Source: Vibrio diazotrophicus (GTDB taxonomy: Bacteria; Pseudomonadota; Gammaproteobacteria; Enterobacterales; Vibrionaceae). From it: a stretch of DNA of 64,000 bases. A program made the translations under genes and the position numbers. The stretch lies in the NCBI RefSeq assembly GCF_038452265.1, contig NZ_CP151843.1, forward strand, positions 124,001 to 188,000. Reading direction: 5' to 3'. Every line of letters starts with the position of its first letter. Position 1 is the first letter of the stretch. Positions 1 through 9,209 of this stretch are shown here, piece by piece. A model generated the notes under the pieces. The model had not been told where the DNA came from and searched no databases. It saw only the letters and a list, made by a program, of their open reading frames with translations.

Positions 1-84
1 GCGAGTGGTGAGAAGAAAACCTACTCAGATCAATGGGGTCTGCATAATGCGCTGGCAGTATTTAACCCAGCACCAGTGACTTAA
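1..84 (+). CDS. garD: Galactarate dehydratase, C-terminal end (partial)
   Basis: Only the last 27 codons lie in the window; the 5' part is off the left edge. The tail, containing SDQWGLHN and ending in VFNPAPVT, matches my memory of the extreme C-terminus of E. coli GarD almost residue for residue. GarD dehydrates galactarate to 5-dehydro-4-deoxy-D-glucarate, the compound that the GudD and GarL enzymes encoded further right make and cleave. It is followed 84 bp later by a periplasmic binding protein gene on the same strand, so the two probably form an operon. The identification rests on a short tail but the context agrees strongly. Confidence 0.85.
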   Translation, partial: ASGEKKTYSDQWGLHNALAVFNPAPVT

Positions 85-92
85 AAATAATA

Positions 93-123
93 AGGGTCTG
101 TGTTCTCACGAATGACAGACCCT
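93..123 (+). terminator. Hairpin between garD and tctC
   Basis: A perfect 9-bp stem (AGGGTCTGT / ACAGACCCT, 93-101 and 115-123) with a 13-nt loop. The downstream T-run is poor (CATTTTT about 12 nt later), so it is more likely an attenuator or 3'-end stabiliser than a strong terminator. Confidence 0.5.
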
Positions 124-168
124 ACCTATACCTACACATTTTTAAATTAAGTGAAACGAGAGGAATTT

Positions 169-1206
169 ATGAAAAAATTCGTAAGGAACGCAATCGCACT
201 TTCTCTAATGGCACTGCCAATGGTCGCGATGAGTGCGGACAAACCAAACTTTGGTAACGTCCGTGTTGTAATCGGTTCTAAATCAACAGGTGGTGATACT
301 TACCAAGCTGCGGCAATTGTTTCTGAAGCACTAGCAAAGAAACTGGATGCAAACGTAAAAGTTGATGCTGTAGGTTCAAGTGCAGCATTCCAAACTCTGC
401 GCCGTGTAAGTAATGGTAGCACCATTATGATTTTCCACGACCAATCTTACCTTGGTTACTTATATGGAACTAAAGGCTACTACGACATCTTTAACGAGTT
501 TACTATTGGTCCAACTTTTGCGATCAACCCAGCGAACGCATACCTAGTGCCTAAAAAGTCGCCTTACAACACTCTAGATGACATCATCGATGCAGTTGGT
601 AAAGGCGAAACCATCCGTGTTGCTATTCAACCGGGTGGCGTATCAGAGATTGGTTACAGTGCGGTTAAGAACGCGATCAAACTGAAATACCCAGGTAAAG
701 AGTCAAACTTTATAGCTGTTAATACTGGTTCTCAAGCAGATAAAAACCAGCAGTTGTTTGATGGTTTAGCGGATATGATCCAAGGTAGCTTACCTGCAAA
801 CGAACAGTTTACTCGCCTCGACGCATCTGACCAAAAAGCGATGAAGTTCGTATGGTTGACCTCTACTCGTGACACTATCGCGAATGTTAACAAAAACGGT
901 TTTGGTAGCTTAAGCAAAGAGCAAATCTACTCTTACGCAGAGCCAGAAGTACAAGTACCAATGAATGCAACAACGAACTTCACGTTCGATAAAGAGTTCT
1001 TCTTCCTATACAACAAGAAGATGCCAAAAGACCAAATCGAATACATCGATCAAGCTCTGAAAGAAATCTACGATGAAGGTGAGATTCAAAAGACGTTTGA
1101 AAAAGCGTTCTTTGTACCTAACTTCCGTGATTCAAAAGCAGCACTTGAACACTTGCAAGCTAAGAACGGCAAATACAAAGAAGTACTTAAAAACATTACA
1201 GAATAA
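169..1206 (+). CDS. TctC-family periplasmic solute-binding protein
   Basis: Substrate-binding subunit of a tripartite tricarboxylate-type (TTT) transporter, 345 aa, the usual length for the family. The N-terminus is a classic signal peptide (MKKFVRNAIALSLMALP, cleavage expected after AMSA). I start at ATG 169 because AGAGGAA lies directly upstream; an in-frame GTG at 151 would add six charged residues in front of the signal. It follows garD, while the two membrane subunits (tctB, tctA) lie 1.8 kb downstream beyond an opposite-strand permease. Being inside a sugar-diacid cluster suggests it binds glucarate or galactarate; that substrate is inferred from position only. Confidence 0.85.
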   Translation: MKKFVRNAIALSLMALPMVAMSADKPNFGNVRVVIGSKSTGGDTYQAAAIVSEALAKKLDANVKVDAVGSSAAFQTLRRVSNGSTIMIFHDQSYLGYLYGTKGYYDIFNEFTIGPTFAINPANAYLVPKKSPYNTLDDIIDAVGKGETIRVAIQPGGVSEIGYSAVKNAIKLKYPGKESNFIAVNTGSQADKNQQLFDGLADMIQGSLPANEQFTRLDASDQKAMKFVWLTSTRDTIANVNKNGFGSLSKEQIYSYAEPEVQVPMNATTNFTFDKEFFFLYNKKMPKDQIEYIDQALKEIYDEGEIQKTFEKAFFVPNFRDSKAALEHLQAKNGKYKEVLKNITE

Positions 1207-1237
1207 CTATCGATTCGTCCCCGATAGTCAGCAAAAT

Positions 1238-1262
1238 GCCCACATTAGTGGGCTTTTTTTTA
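1238..1262 (+). terminator. Rho-independent terminator after tctC
   Basis: Stem GCCCAC-ATTA-GTGGGC at 1238-1253 followed by a run of eight or more T. It closes the garD-tctC transcript before the opposing gudP-like gene. Confidence 0.9.
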
Positions 1263-1319
1263 TGGTAAGAAAACCAATTGGCAAGCAAGAAGCACACTAA
1301 CTTGAATCTATCTATGGGA

Positions 1320-2645
1320 TTAACTGACCGAATAACCCTTTGCCTTAGAGTATGCTGGGTATTCAATTTTATCCAAATCCCCCACAAACCAGACGAAGCA
1401 AGCGATAGCAATCAGTGCATGTAAACCAGTAATGTACACCGCCACATCGAAAAGCCCTGTCATATCAATTAGGTAGGCGATGATAATGGGAGTGATAATG
1501 CCAGATAGATTTCCCGCAGTATTGAAAATGCCGCTGCACAAGCCATAAAGCGGCTTTGGCGCGATATCCGCTACGATGGTCCAACCTAGTGAACTGAATC
1601 CTTTACCGAAAAATGCAAATGACATAAACACCACAATCAATACTGGTGAATCGGTGAAAAGCGAAAAGAGCATGAAAGTTGAGAACATCATACCCACGAT
1701 GATGGGCAGTTTACGTGCCTTCGCAATTGAAAAACCAAGTTTAACCATACGATCAGAGACTAACCCTGCACAGAGGTTACCAAAGAAGCCAAATAATGCT
1801 GGTATGGATGCCATTATTCCCACGCTAACTAAAGACATACCTTTTACTTCAATAAGATAGAGAGGAAACCAAGTTAGGAAGAAAAAGGTAATCGCGTTCA
1901 TGCAGTATTGTCCAAGACAAACACCTAACATGGTTCTGTTGGTCAAAAGGAAAGTGATTCGTTCACGTACACTCGATTGCTCAACTTCGGCGCTCTCTGT
2001 TTTCACAGCTAGGTGCTGATCTAAATAATCCAGCTCTGTTTGCGAAATAAAAGGGTGGTCTTTTGGGCTATGCAGCCAATATTTCAAAATTATCCCTAGT
2101 AACAATGCTGCTGACCCAAGGTAGAGAAAGTTAAACTGCCACCCTTGATGGTAGGTTACCCAAGCGATGATGGGGGAACAGACAAAAATCGACAGATATT
2201 GTGAAGAGGCAAATATCGCAGAGGCGAAAGATATTTCGTGTTTTGGAAACCAACCGGAAACGATTCGACTATTGGCTGGAAAAATGGGCGCTTCAAATAA
2301 TCCTGCTAATAAACGGAATACTATTAGCGCAGGGAAAATGAAGAAGGAGTTTGGAATAAACGTAACGAAAAATGTGCCTAAGCTGACTACTGACCAGAAT
2401 ATTAAGAAACAGAGATATAGATATTTTGTTTTAATTTTGTCCAATAGTAGGCCGCAAGGTATCTGAAATAGTACATAGGTCAGAGAAAATGAGGAAAACA
2501 AATAACCAAGCTGAACAGTTGAGAGTTGTAAATCCTTACTTAAGTCACTACCTGATATCGATAATATCGACCTCCCTCCAAAGAAAATGGTGGTGACTAA
2601 CATAAGCAAAAATACAACAGAGTATCTAACGGATATCGATTTCAT
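1320..2645 (-). CDS. gudP: MFS permease, GudP-like D-glucarate/galactarate transporter
   Basis: A 12-helix major facilitator of the anion:cation symporter family, about 441 aa. Stretches such as PANSRIVSGWFP, GQYCMNA and FAFFGKGFSSLGW line up with E. coli GudP (PGNSRIVAAWFP, GQYCINA, ALAFFGKG). It imports D-glucarate/galactarate with protons across the inner membrane. I chose ATG 2645; an in-frame GTG at 2654 adds three residues, and neither start has a well-spaced Shine-Dalgarno. It is divergent from tctB, with three copies of a palindromic site between them. Two uptake systems (this MFS and the TTT transporter) in one cluster may reflect different affinities or different diacids. Confidence 0.85.
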   Translation of the reverse strand: MKSISVRYSVVFLLMLVTTIFFGGRSILSISGSDLSKDLQLSTVQLGYLFSSFSLTYVLFQIPCGLLLDKIKTKYLYLCFLIFWSVVSLGTFFVTFIPNSFFIFPALIVFRLLAGLFEAPIFPANSRIVSGWFPKHEISFASAIFASSQYLSIFVCSPIIAWVTYHQGWQFNFLYLGSAALLLGIILKYWLHSPKDHPFISQTELDYLDQHLAVKTESAEVEQSSVRERITFLLTNRTMLGVCLGQYCMNAITFFFLTWFPLYLIEVKGMSLVSVGIMASIPALFGFFGNLCAGLVSDRMVKLGFSIAKARKLPIIVGMMFSTFMLFSLFTDSPVLIVVFMSFAFFGKGFSSLGWTIVADIAPKPLYGLCSGIFNTAGNLSGIITPIIIAYLIDMTGLFDVAVYITGLHALIAIACFVWFVGDLDKIEYPAYSKAKGYSVS

Positions 2646-2736
2646 ATAAGCCACATTAATTAGAGTTTTCCCTATTTTATGTGAAGAGATGTTTGTCCGC
2701 TTATGAGCAGCAAGGCTTTGTGATGTGTTGGATTAC

Positions 2737-2896
2737 ATTTGTACAAATCTCCAAAAACCGGTGTTAAAGGTAATAGGCTTTTTGTTTAATTATTTAATTG
2801 TATAAAAACAATAACTTAACTGCATTGTATTGCGGTCACACTGGCTTGTTTGTTTGTACAAAAAAAACAGTCAACTTACTTGTTTTTTTGTACAAA
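2737..2896. promoter_or_regulatory. Three TTTGTACAAA palindromes in the gudP/tctB divergent promoter
   Basis: The 331-bp AT-rich gap between gudP and tctB holds three perfect palindromes with core TTTGTACAAA: 2737-2748 (extended to ATTTGTACAAAT), 2853-2862 and 2887-2896. The last two are 34 bp apart; the first is 116 bp further upstream. The outermost sites lie about 90 bp from the gudP start and 80 bp from the tctB start. I saw no other perfect copy in the window. The likely binder is the neighbouring CdaR, by position only. Confidence 0.6.
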
Positions 2897-2976
2897 TGAA
2901 TAAAGCGAAGCTAAACGCTATCCTCCATACTATTCACATCCAAAGTTCTTAAATTACCCTACATAAGGAAAATGCT

Positions 2977-3390
2977 ATGCTAAATGTGAGTATCGATTTT
3001 GCAGAATCGCATTGGTTTTTTCCCAAGATAGTGATCACGTGTATCCTTGTTTTATTCGCGATTATCTTGGTGAAAGAAAGAAAAACAATTGCGAAAAGCG
3101 TTGCTGGGTTTTCAATGAAATCAATTCTGAATCATGAAAACTACAAAGCGTACCTATTTTTGGCGTTGATCAGTGTTTATATCTTGGTGATGGAAGCGTT
3201 AGGTGAAGTATTTCCAAATACAGGGTATGCATTTTTAATTACGACAATTCCTTTTCTATTCTGTATCCCTTTGCTAATCGAAAAAGAAATCAACAAAAGA
3301 AAAATTATATATATAACCATTAACTCGGTTGTATCTCCAATAATTGCTTGGACAGTGTTAGGTCAAATTTTTGGAATTACACTTCCTTAA
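2977..3390 (+). CDS. tctB: TctB-family small membrane subunit
   Basis: A 137-aa protein with four predicted transmembrane helices (about residues 15-31, 58-76, 82-99, 113-131) and a basic loop between the first two, the size and topology of the TctB subunit of TTT transporters. AAGGAA lies a proper distance before the ATG. It opens the operon tctB-tctA-gudD-garL-garR-garK. TctB-family sequences diverge strongly, so the call rests on topology and on the tctA gene directly downstream. Confidence 0.75.
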   Translation: MLNVSIDFAESHWFFPKIVITCILVLFAIILVKERKTIAKSVAGFSMKSILNHENYKAYLFLALISVYILVMEALGEVFPNTGYAFLITTIPFLFCIPLLIEKEINKRKIIYITINSVVSPIIAWTVLGQIFGITLP

Positions 3391-3430
3391 AATTTATATT
3401 TGAAACAAAAACTTGAATGTGGAACTTCTT

Positions 3431-4942
3431 ATGGAAATATTGTCACATTTGTCTATTAATATGTTTTTATTAAGTTCGATTGGCGTATTAATAGGTATTA
3501 TTTTCGGTGCCATCCCGGGTATGACTGCAACATTAGCTGTAGCGGTTTGTTTACCTTTAACTTATTCACTTGGCTTAACGGATGGTTTAGCTTTACTACT
3601 TGGTCTTTACGTCGGTGGTATCTCTGGCGGATTGGTACCGGCGGTATTACTGAATATTCCGGGTACACCTTCTTCTATCACGACGACTTTTGACGGCTAT
3701 CCCATGGCCCAGAGAGGACAGGGTGAAAGTGCGCTGAAAATTGCTGTAGTGTCATCACTATTTGGCGGTTTATTTAGTGCAATTGTTCTCTATTTCTTTG
3801 CTCCGTTCCTTGCGAACTTTGCTATTAAATTCTCTACAGTTGAAAAATTCCTGCTTATTTTTTTGGCTCTGACGGTTATTTCGTCTCTGTCTAAAAATAT
3901 GTTGTTGGGTATTTTCAGTGGTCTATTAGGCGTGTTAGTTGCTCTAATTGGTGCGTACGACATCTCTGTTGGTGGTAACGGTGAATACCGCTTAATGCCT
4001 CAAGCATTTGAAGATCAACTGAGCTTTGGTTTCTCGCTTCTTCCAGTACTGATCGGTATGTTTGGTCTGTCTTCTATTATCGTTGCTTGTTTGAATAAGA
4101 AGTCTGACGATGATGTAACGAGCGACATGATCAAATTGGATGCAAAACAAAAGTTCAATTGGTCAGTATTTAAAGGTCAGTTCTTTAACCTAATCCGTTC
4201 TTCTTCAATTGGTACATTCGTTGGTTTGCTGCCGGGTATCGGCGGAAGTGCAGCATCAGTGCTTGCATATACACAGCAAAAGAACATTTCTAAAAACCCT
4301 GACCAAATGGGTAAAGGTGCACCAGAGGGCATCATTACCTCAGAATCGGCAAACAACGGTCTTACAGGTGGTGCGTTAATTCCGCTTCTATCGCTGGGTA
4401 TCCCTGGAGACTCAACTACAGCGGTACTGATTGGTGCATTTACATTACAAGGTATTCAGGTAGGTCCATTGTTCATCAATGAAAACCTGGAAACCTGGGA
4501 CTTCATGATCATCTCATTGTTCTTCGCTAACTTTGTGATGTTCGCAATCATGTTCTTTGCTATTCGCCATGTCGCAAAAGTAGTTCTTATTCCTAAATAC
4601 ATTCTTTACCCAATCATCGTGATGATGTGTGTGATCGGTGCATACGCAATTAACTACGGCGTGATGTTCGATGTATGGACACTTGTGTTGTTCGGCATAT
4701 TTGGAGTGTTAGCCTCGAAGATAGGCTTGGAAGTTGTGCCATTCATCATCGGCTTCATCTTGGGTAAATCAGCAGAAGTGTACTTCGTGAAGAGTCTTGA
4801 GTCTTATGGTGACCTATCCATCTTCGTAACTAAGAGTCCAATTGCGATGTTCTTATGGGTAATCATTATTGCTTCAATTGGATACTCGATTCGTTCGGCA
4901 TTGAAATCAAGCAAAAACAAAAACGTAAGTAAAACTGCGTAA
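3431..4942 (+). CDS. tctA: TctA-family large transporter subunit
   Basis: The large permease subunit of the TTT transporter, about 503 aa, with 11-12 hydrophobic helices. It carries the family's two glycine/proline-rich repeats: FGAIPGMTATLAVAV with VLLNIPGTPSS near the N-terminus, and VGLLPGIGGSAAS with LSLGIPGDSTTAV in the second half. ATG 3431 is preferred over the upstream in-frame TTG (3413) and GTG (3419) because TGGAA sits six bases before it. It couples solute delivered by the binding protein to an ion gradient. Citrate is the classical substrate; here a sugar diacid is inferred from the neighbours. Confidence 0.9.
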   Translation: MEILSHLSINMFLLSSIGVLIGIIFGAIPGMTATLAVAVCLPLTYSLGLTDGLALLLGLYVGGISGGLVPAVLLNIPGTPSSITTTFDGYPMAQRGQGESALKIAVVSSLFGGLFSAIVLYFFAPFLANFAIKFSTVEKFLLIFLALTVISSLSKNMLLGIFSGLLGVLVALIGAYDISVGGNGEYRLMPQAFEDQLSFGFSLLPVLIGMFGLSSIIVACLNKKSDDDVTSDMIKLDAKQKFNWSVFKGQFFNLIRSSSIGTFVGLLPGIGGSAASVLAYTQQKNISKNPDQMGKGAPEGIITSESANNGLTGGALIPLLSLGIPGDSTTAVLIGAFTLQGIQVGPLFINENLETWDFMIISLFFANFVMFAIMFFAIRHVAKVVLIPKYILYPIIVMMCVIGAYAINYGVMFDVWTLVLFGIFGVLASKIGLEVVPFIIGFILGKSAEVYFVKSLESYGDLSIFVTKSPIAMFLWVIIIASIGYSIRSALKSSKNKNVSKTA

Positions 4943-4957
4943 CGTACGGAGAATGTG

Positions 4958-6298
4958 ATGAGTCCTGCGAAGTTTATGCCAATGGTCGAGAGTATGAAGG
5001 TTATCCCTGTCGCAGGGCATGACAGCATGCTACTGAACCTAAGCGGTGCACATGCCCCTTATTTCACTCGCAACATTGTTATTTTGCAGGACAACCTGGG
5101 AAACACTGGATTAGGTGAGGTTCCGGGTGGTGAAAACATTCGCAAGACGTTAGAGGACGCTCGTGGTTTTGTTATTGGTCGTAGTATTGGCGAATACAAA
5201 AACATTATGAGCGAAGTCAGGAATGCCTACTTAGAACGAGATGTCGAAGGTCGTGGTTTACAGACATTCGATTTGCGAACCACATTGCACGCAGTAACAG
5301 CGATTGAGTCTGCAATGCTCGATCTTTTGGGGCAAGCGCTAAACGTTCCGGTAGCAGCGCTGCTTGGTGAAGGTCAGCAACGCGATAAAGTCGAAATGTT
5401 GGGTTACCTGTTTTTCGTTGGTGACCGTAACAGCACAGATCTGCGGTACCAAAGTCAACCTAATGACAGTTGTGATTGGTACCGCATTCGTCACGAAGAA
5501 GCATTAACGTCGGACGGTATTGTTCGCTTAGCCGAAGCAGCGTTCGACAAATATGGGTTTAGCAATTTCAAACTGAAGGGCGGCGTTTTCCGCCCTGATG
5601 ATGAAGCTGATGCCGTTTGCGCCTTGGCAAGCCGGTTCCCAGATGCACGAGTGACGATCGATCCGAATGGTTCTTGGTCTCTACCAGAAGCTATTCGAAT
5701 CGGCAAAGATTTAAAAAATGTACTGGCGTACGCCGAAGACCCATGTGGAGCAGAGCCTGGATATTCAGGGCGCGAGATGATGGCTGAGTTTCGTCGTGCA
5801 ACGGGTATCCCGACTGCAACCAACATGGTAGCAACGGACTGGCGTGAATTTGGACATTCGATTTCGCTACGAGCGGTCGACATTCCACTGGCTGATCCGC
5901 ATTTTTGGACGATGGAAGGCTCAGTGCGCGTCGCGCAGTTGTGCCACGAATGGGGGTTGATGTGGGGCTCTCACTCGAACAACCATTTTGATATTTCTTT
6001 GGCGATGTTTACGCAAGTTGCTGCCGCCGCACCTGGAGAGATTACTGCCTTGGATACACATTGGATCTGGCAGGAAGGTAATCAACGTTTAACGAAAGAG
6101 CCATTAAAGATTCAAGGTGGCTTTATTACGGTGCCGGACAAACCTGGTTTGGGTATCGAAATCGACATGGCTCAAGTGGAAAAAGCGCATGAGCTTTACA
6201 AGAACATGGGGTTAGGGGGACGCGATGATTCCATCGGTATGCAGTACCTTGTCCCTAACTGGAAATTCGACAACAAAAGACCGTGCTTGGTTCGATAA
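4958..6298 (+). CDS. gudD: Glucarate dehydratase
   Basis: Enolase-superfamily enzyme of 446 aa that removes water from D-glucarate to give 5-dehydro-4-deoxy-D-glucarate. Visible landmarks are the KxK catalytic pair (FKLKGG), the metal ligands in TIDPNGSW, AEDPCG and PTATNM, and the His of the His-Asp dyad in GSHSNNHFD. ATG 4958 is used because GGAG precedes it; GTG 4955 would add one residue. It begins 15 bp after tctA. E. coli has an inactive paralogue, GudX, but the motifs here look intact. Confidence 0.93.
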   Translation: MSPAKFMPMVESMKVIPVAGHDSMLLNLSGAHAPYFTRNIVILQDNLGNTGLGEVPGGENIRKTLEDARGFVIGRSIGEYKNIMSEVRNAYLERDVEGRGLQTFDLRTTLHAVTAIESAMLDLLGQALNVPVAALLGEGQQRDKVEMLGYLFFVGDRNSTDLRYQSQPNDSCDWYRIRHEEALTSDGIVRLAEAAFDKYGFSNFKLKGGVFRPDDEADAVCALASRFPDARVTIDPNGSWSLPEAIRIGKDLKNVLAYAEDPCGAEPGYSGREMMAEFRRATGIPTATNMVATDWREFGHSISLRAVDIPLADPHFWTMEGSVRVAQLCHEWGLMWGSHSNNHFDISLAMFTQVAAAAPGEITALDTHWIWQEGNQRLTKEPLKIQGGFITVPDKPGLGIEIDMAQVEKAHELYKNMGLGGRDDSIGMQYLVPNWKFDNKRPCLVR

Positions 6299-6319
6299 GC
6301 GCAGGTAGAGGAAAGTTAC

Positions 6320-7093
6320 ATGAATGAAAACATTTATCCAAATCACTTTAGACGCGCGATGATCAATCAAGAAAAACGCATTGGTTGTTGGAGTGCTTTA
6401 GCGAGCCCGATTACTACTGAGATCCTTGGTTTAGCAGGTTTTGACTTCATCCTTTTGGATGGCGAGCACGCACCGAACGATGTACAAACATTCATCCCGC
6501 AGCTAATGGCTTTGAAAGACAGCCGCAGCGTACCAGTGGTTCGTCCACCAGTGAATGACCCAATCGTACTTAAACGTTTATTGGATATCGGTTTCTACAA
6601 CTTCATAGTTCCTTTTGTTGAAACCAAAGAACAAGCAGAACTTGCAGTTGCGTCTACTCGTTATCCGCCAGAGGGCATTCGTGGCGTATCTGTTGGCCAC
6701 CGTAGCAATGCGTACGGCACGATTACCGATTACTTCAAAAACATCAACGAGAATATCTGTGTTGTGGTTCAAATCGAAAGCCAAGAAGGCTTAGACAACC
6801 TTGACGATATTCTAGCGGTCAAAGGTTTGGATGGTGTGTTTGTTGGACCAAGTGACTTGGCAGCAGCGTTGGGTCACTTAGGTAATGCAAGTCACCCAGA
6901 TGTGCAAGCCGCGATAAAGACTGTATTTGAAAAAGCGCAAGCGGTTGGTAAATCAGTCGGCATTTTGGCTCCAGTTCAAGCAGACGCTGAGCGTTACCTT
7001 GAATGGGGTGCGAACCTAGTCGCAGTTGGTAGTGACCTAGGTGTGTTTAAAGCAGCGACACAGGCATTGTGTCAAAAATTTCTAAGTGAATAA
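6320..7093 (+). CDS. garL: 5-keto-4-deoxy-D-glucarate aldolase
   Basis: HpcH/HpaI-family class II aldolase, 257 aa, the normal length. It splits 5-dehydro-4-deoxy-D-glucarate into pyruvate and tartronate semialdehyde. The conserved His lies in LLDGEHAPND and the metal-binding Glu and Asp in QIESQEG and VGPSDLA. GAGGAAAG precedes the ATG. It follows gudD by 21 bp and precedes garR by 18 bp, matching the biochemical order. Confidence 0.93.
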   Translation: MNENIYPNHFRRAMINQEKRIGCWSALASPITTEILGLAGFDFILLDGEHAPNDVQTFIPQLMALKDSRSVPVVRPPVNDPIVLKRLLDIGFYNFIVPFVETKEQAELAVASTRYPPEGIRGVSVGHRSNAYGTITDYFKNINENICVVVQIESQEGLDNLDDILAVKGLDGVFVGPSDLAAALGHLGNASHPDVQAAIKTVFEKAQAVGKSVGILAPVQADAERYLEWGANLVAVGSDLGVFKAATQALCQKFLSE

Positions 7094-7111
7094 GGGCGAA
7101 GAGGAATAGTT

Positions 7112-7996
7112 ATGAAAATCGGATTTATTGGCCTAGGCATCATGGGCAAACCAATGAGTAAAAACCTACTTAAAGCAGGTTATTCATTAGTTGTATTAGA
7201 CCGCAACGAAGCCGCGGTAAAAGAGCTAACAGATGCAGGTGCACAATCAGCAACTTCGCCTAAAGCCGTCGCAGAGCAGTGTGATGTTGTGATCACTATG
7301 CTGCCTAATTCACCACACGTAAAAGAAGTCGCGTTAGGTGAGAACGGTTTAGCAGACGGTGCAAAACCAGGTCTTGTATTTATCGATATGAGTTCTATTG
7401 CACCTTTAGCTAGTCAAGAGATTGCAAAAGGTTTGGCTGAGAAAGGTGTAGTAATGCTTGACGCACCAGTAAGCGGTGGCGAACCAAAAGCTATCGACGG
7501 CACGCTTTCTGTGATGGTAGGTGGCGACAAAACCGTATTTGATAAGTACTACGACGTAATGAAAGCGATGGCTGGTTCAGTGGTTCACACTGGTGATATC
7601 GGAGCAGGCAACGTAACCAAACTTGCAAACCAAGTTATCGTTGCGCTCAACATTGCAGCGATGTCAGAAGCTCTTTCTCTTGCGACGAAAGCAGGTGTAA
7701 ACCCTGAATTAGTTTACCAAGCGATTCGTGGTGGTCTGGCTGGTAGTACAGTTCTTGATGCTAAAGCACCAATGGTTCTTAACCGTAATTTTGAACCTGG
7801 TTTCCGCATCGACCTACACATCAAAGATCTTGCAAACGCACTAGACACTTCACACGGTGTAGGTGCTCAGCTTCCATTGACTGCTCAAGTTATGGAAATG
7901 ATGCAAGCGCTTAAAGCTGATGGTCTGGAGACTAAAGACCACAGTGCACTTGCACTACATTACGAAAAACTAGCTAAGGTAACTATCCAAAGCTAA
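7112..7996 (+). CDS. garR: Tartronate semialdehyde reductase
   Basis: Beta-hydroxyacid dehydrogenase of 294 aa that reduces tartronate semialdehyde to D-glycerate. The N-terminal Rossmann motif GFIGLGIMG, the substrate loop DAPVSGGEPKA and the catalytic Lys in NVTKLANQ are all present. It sits in the gudD-garL-garR-garK order expected for glucarate catabolism. 2-hydroxy-3-oxopropionate reductases GarR and GlxR cannot be told apart by motifs alone; the neighbours make GarR the natural choice. Confidence 0.92.
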   Translation: MKIGFIGLGIMGKPMSKNLLKAGYSLVVLDRNEAAVKELTDAGAQSATSPKAVAEQCDVVITMLPNSPHVKEVALGENGLADGAKPGLVFIDMSSIAPLASQEIAKGLAEKGVVMLDAPVSGGEPKAIDGTLSVMVGGDKTVFDKYYDVMKAMAGSVVHTGDIGAGNVTKLANQVIVALNIAAMSEALSLATKAGVNPELVYQAIRGGLAGSTVLDAKAPMVLNRNFEPGFRIDLHIKDLANALDTSHGVGAQLPLTAQVMEMMQALKADGLETKDHSALALHYEKLAKVTIQS

Positions 7997-8004
7997 TTGG
8001 CTTT

Positions 8005-8046
8005 GCAGCAGGTTTGTAGGGAGCCTGCTGCTTCTTTTTCTTTTTA
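8005..8046 (+). terminator. Internal terminator/attenuator between garR and garK
   Basis: An 8-bp perfect stem (GCAGCAGG / CCTGCTGC, 8005-8012 and 8024-8031) followed by a T-rich tract interrupted by two C. It lies in the 67-bp garR-garK gap and would lower garK expression relative to the upstream genes. Confidence 0.65.
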
Positions 8047-8063
8047 TCGAGTGGTGTCTATTG

Positions 8064-9209
8064 ATGAAGATTGTAATCGCACCAGATTCGTACAAAGAGA
8101 GCCTAAGCGCGATTGAAGTTGCTGAGGCCATCGAATCAGGGTTCAAAAAAGTATTTCCCGATTACCAGTATATAAAGTGTCCGGTAGCTGATGGTGGTGA
8201 AGGTTCTGTAGAAGCTTTGGTCGATGCGTCAGGCGGTGAGATGGTGCACACTGATGTCATAGGTCCAATGGGCGACCATCACGAATCTTTCTATGGTGTT
8301 TCTGGCGATAAAAAGACTGCGTTTATTGAAATGGCAGCAGCCAGTGGTATTGAGCTGATTGCACCTGAACATCGCGACCCTTATACAGCGACCACTTTTG
8401 GTACAGGACAGCTCATTGAGCACGCCTTAAATCAAGGTATTCGCCATATGATTATCTGTATAGGTGGTAGTGCGACCAACGATGCTGGGTGTGGAATGAT
8501 GCAAGCGTTGGGCGTTTCGTTCAAAGATGCACAAGGCAACGAACTTGTTTACGGTGGCTTAGCGCTTGAAGCACTTGCTCATATTGATACGAGTAATCTT
8601 GATAAGCGTTTGAGTGAATGTCATATCGAAGTTGCATGTGACGTCACTAACCCGCTAACGGGCTTAAACGGGGCCTCTTATATTTACGGTCCTCAAAAAG
8701 GAGCTTCTCCTGAAATGGTGAGGCGGCTTGATGCAGCGTTGGCTAACTTCGCCAAAGTTGTTGAGCGGGACGTAGATAAACAAGTAGACCACATTCCTGG
8801 AGCTGGTGCAGCAGGAGGGATGGGCGCTGCATTCTATGCATTTTTGGATGCTGACCTTCGTCCTGGCATAGACATCATGACTCATGCTGTTGGCTTGGAA
8901 GCGTTGGTTAAAGATGCCAACCTTGTTATTACTGGTGAAGGTCGATTAGACAGCCAGAGTGTGAACGGTAAAGTGCCAGTTGGTGTTGCTAAAATTGCTA
9001 AAAAATATCAACTACCAGTTGTCGCGATTGCCGGGGCTTTAGGTGATGATATTGAAGAAGTGTATGAGCACGGTATAGACTGCGCATTTGATTCAGTTTA
9101 TAAGATTACGACTTTTGAAGAGATAAAAAAAGAAGCAAAAGCGAATGTTATAAGAAGTTCTTACAATATTGCTTCTGCTATCAATCTTGGTCGAATTCTA
9201 GCTCTATAA
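8064..9209 (+). CDS. garK: Glycerate 2-kinase
   Basis: Glycerate kinase of the GarK/GlxK family, 381 aa, the same length as E. coli GarK. It phosphorylates D-glycerate to 2-phosphoglycerate, feeding the pathway into glycolysis. Landmarks are MKIVIAPDSYKESLSA, GGSATNDAG, the GPQKGAS loop and ITGEGRLDSQS. I start at ATG 8064; a TTG directly before it would add one residue. The Shine-Dalgarno is weak. The 3' end overlaps the convergent cdaR gene by six bases. Confidence 0.92.
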   Translation: MKIVIAPDSYKESLSAIEVAEAIESGFKKVFPDYQYIKCPVADGGEGSVEALVDASGGEMVHTDVIGPMGDHHESFYGVSGDKKTAFIEMAAASGIELIAPEHRDPYTATTFGTGQLIEHALNQGIRHMIICIGGSATNDAGCGMMQALGVSFKDAQGNELVYGGLALEALAHIDTSNLDKRLSECHIEVACDVTNPLTGLNGASYIYGPQKGASPEMVRRLDAALANFAKVVERDVDKQVDHIPGAGAAGGMGAAFYAFLDADLRPGIDIMTHAVGLEALVKDANLVITGEGRLDSQSVNGKVPVGVAKIAKKYQLPVVAIAGALGDDIEEVYEHGIDCAFDSVYKITTFEEIKKEAKANVIRSSYNIASAINLGRILAL

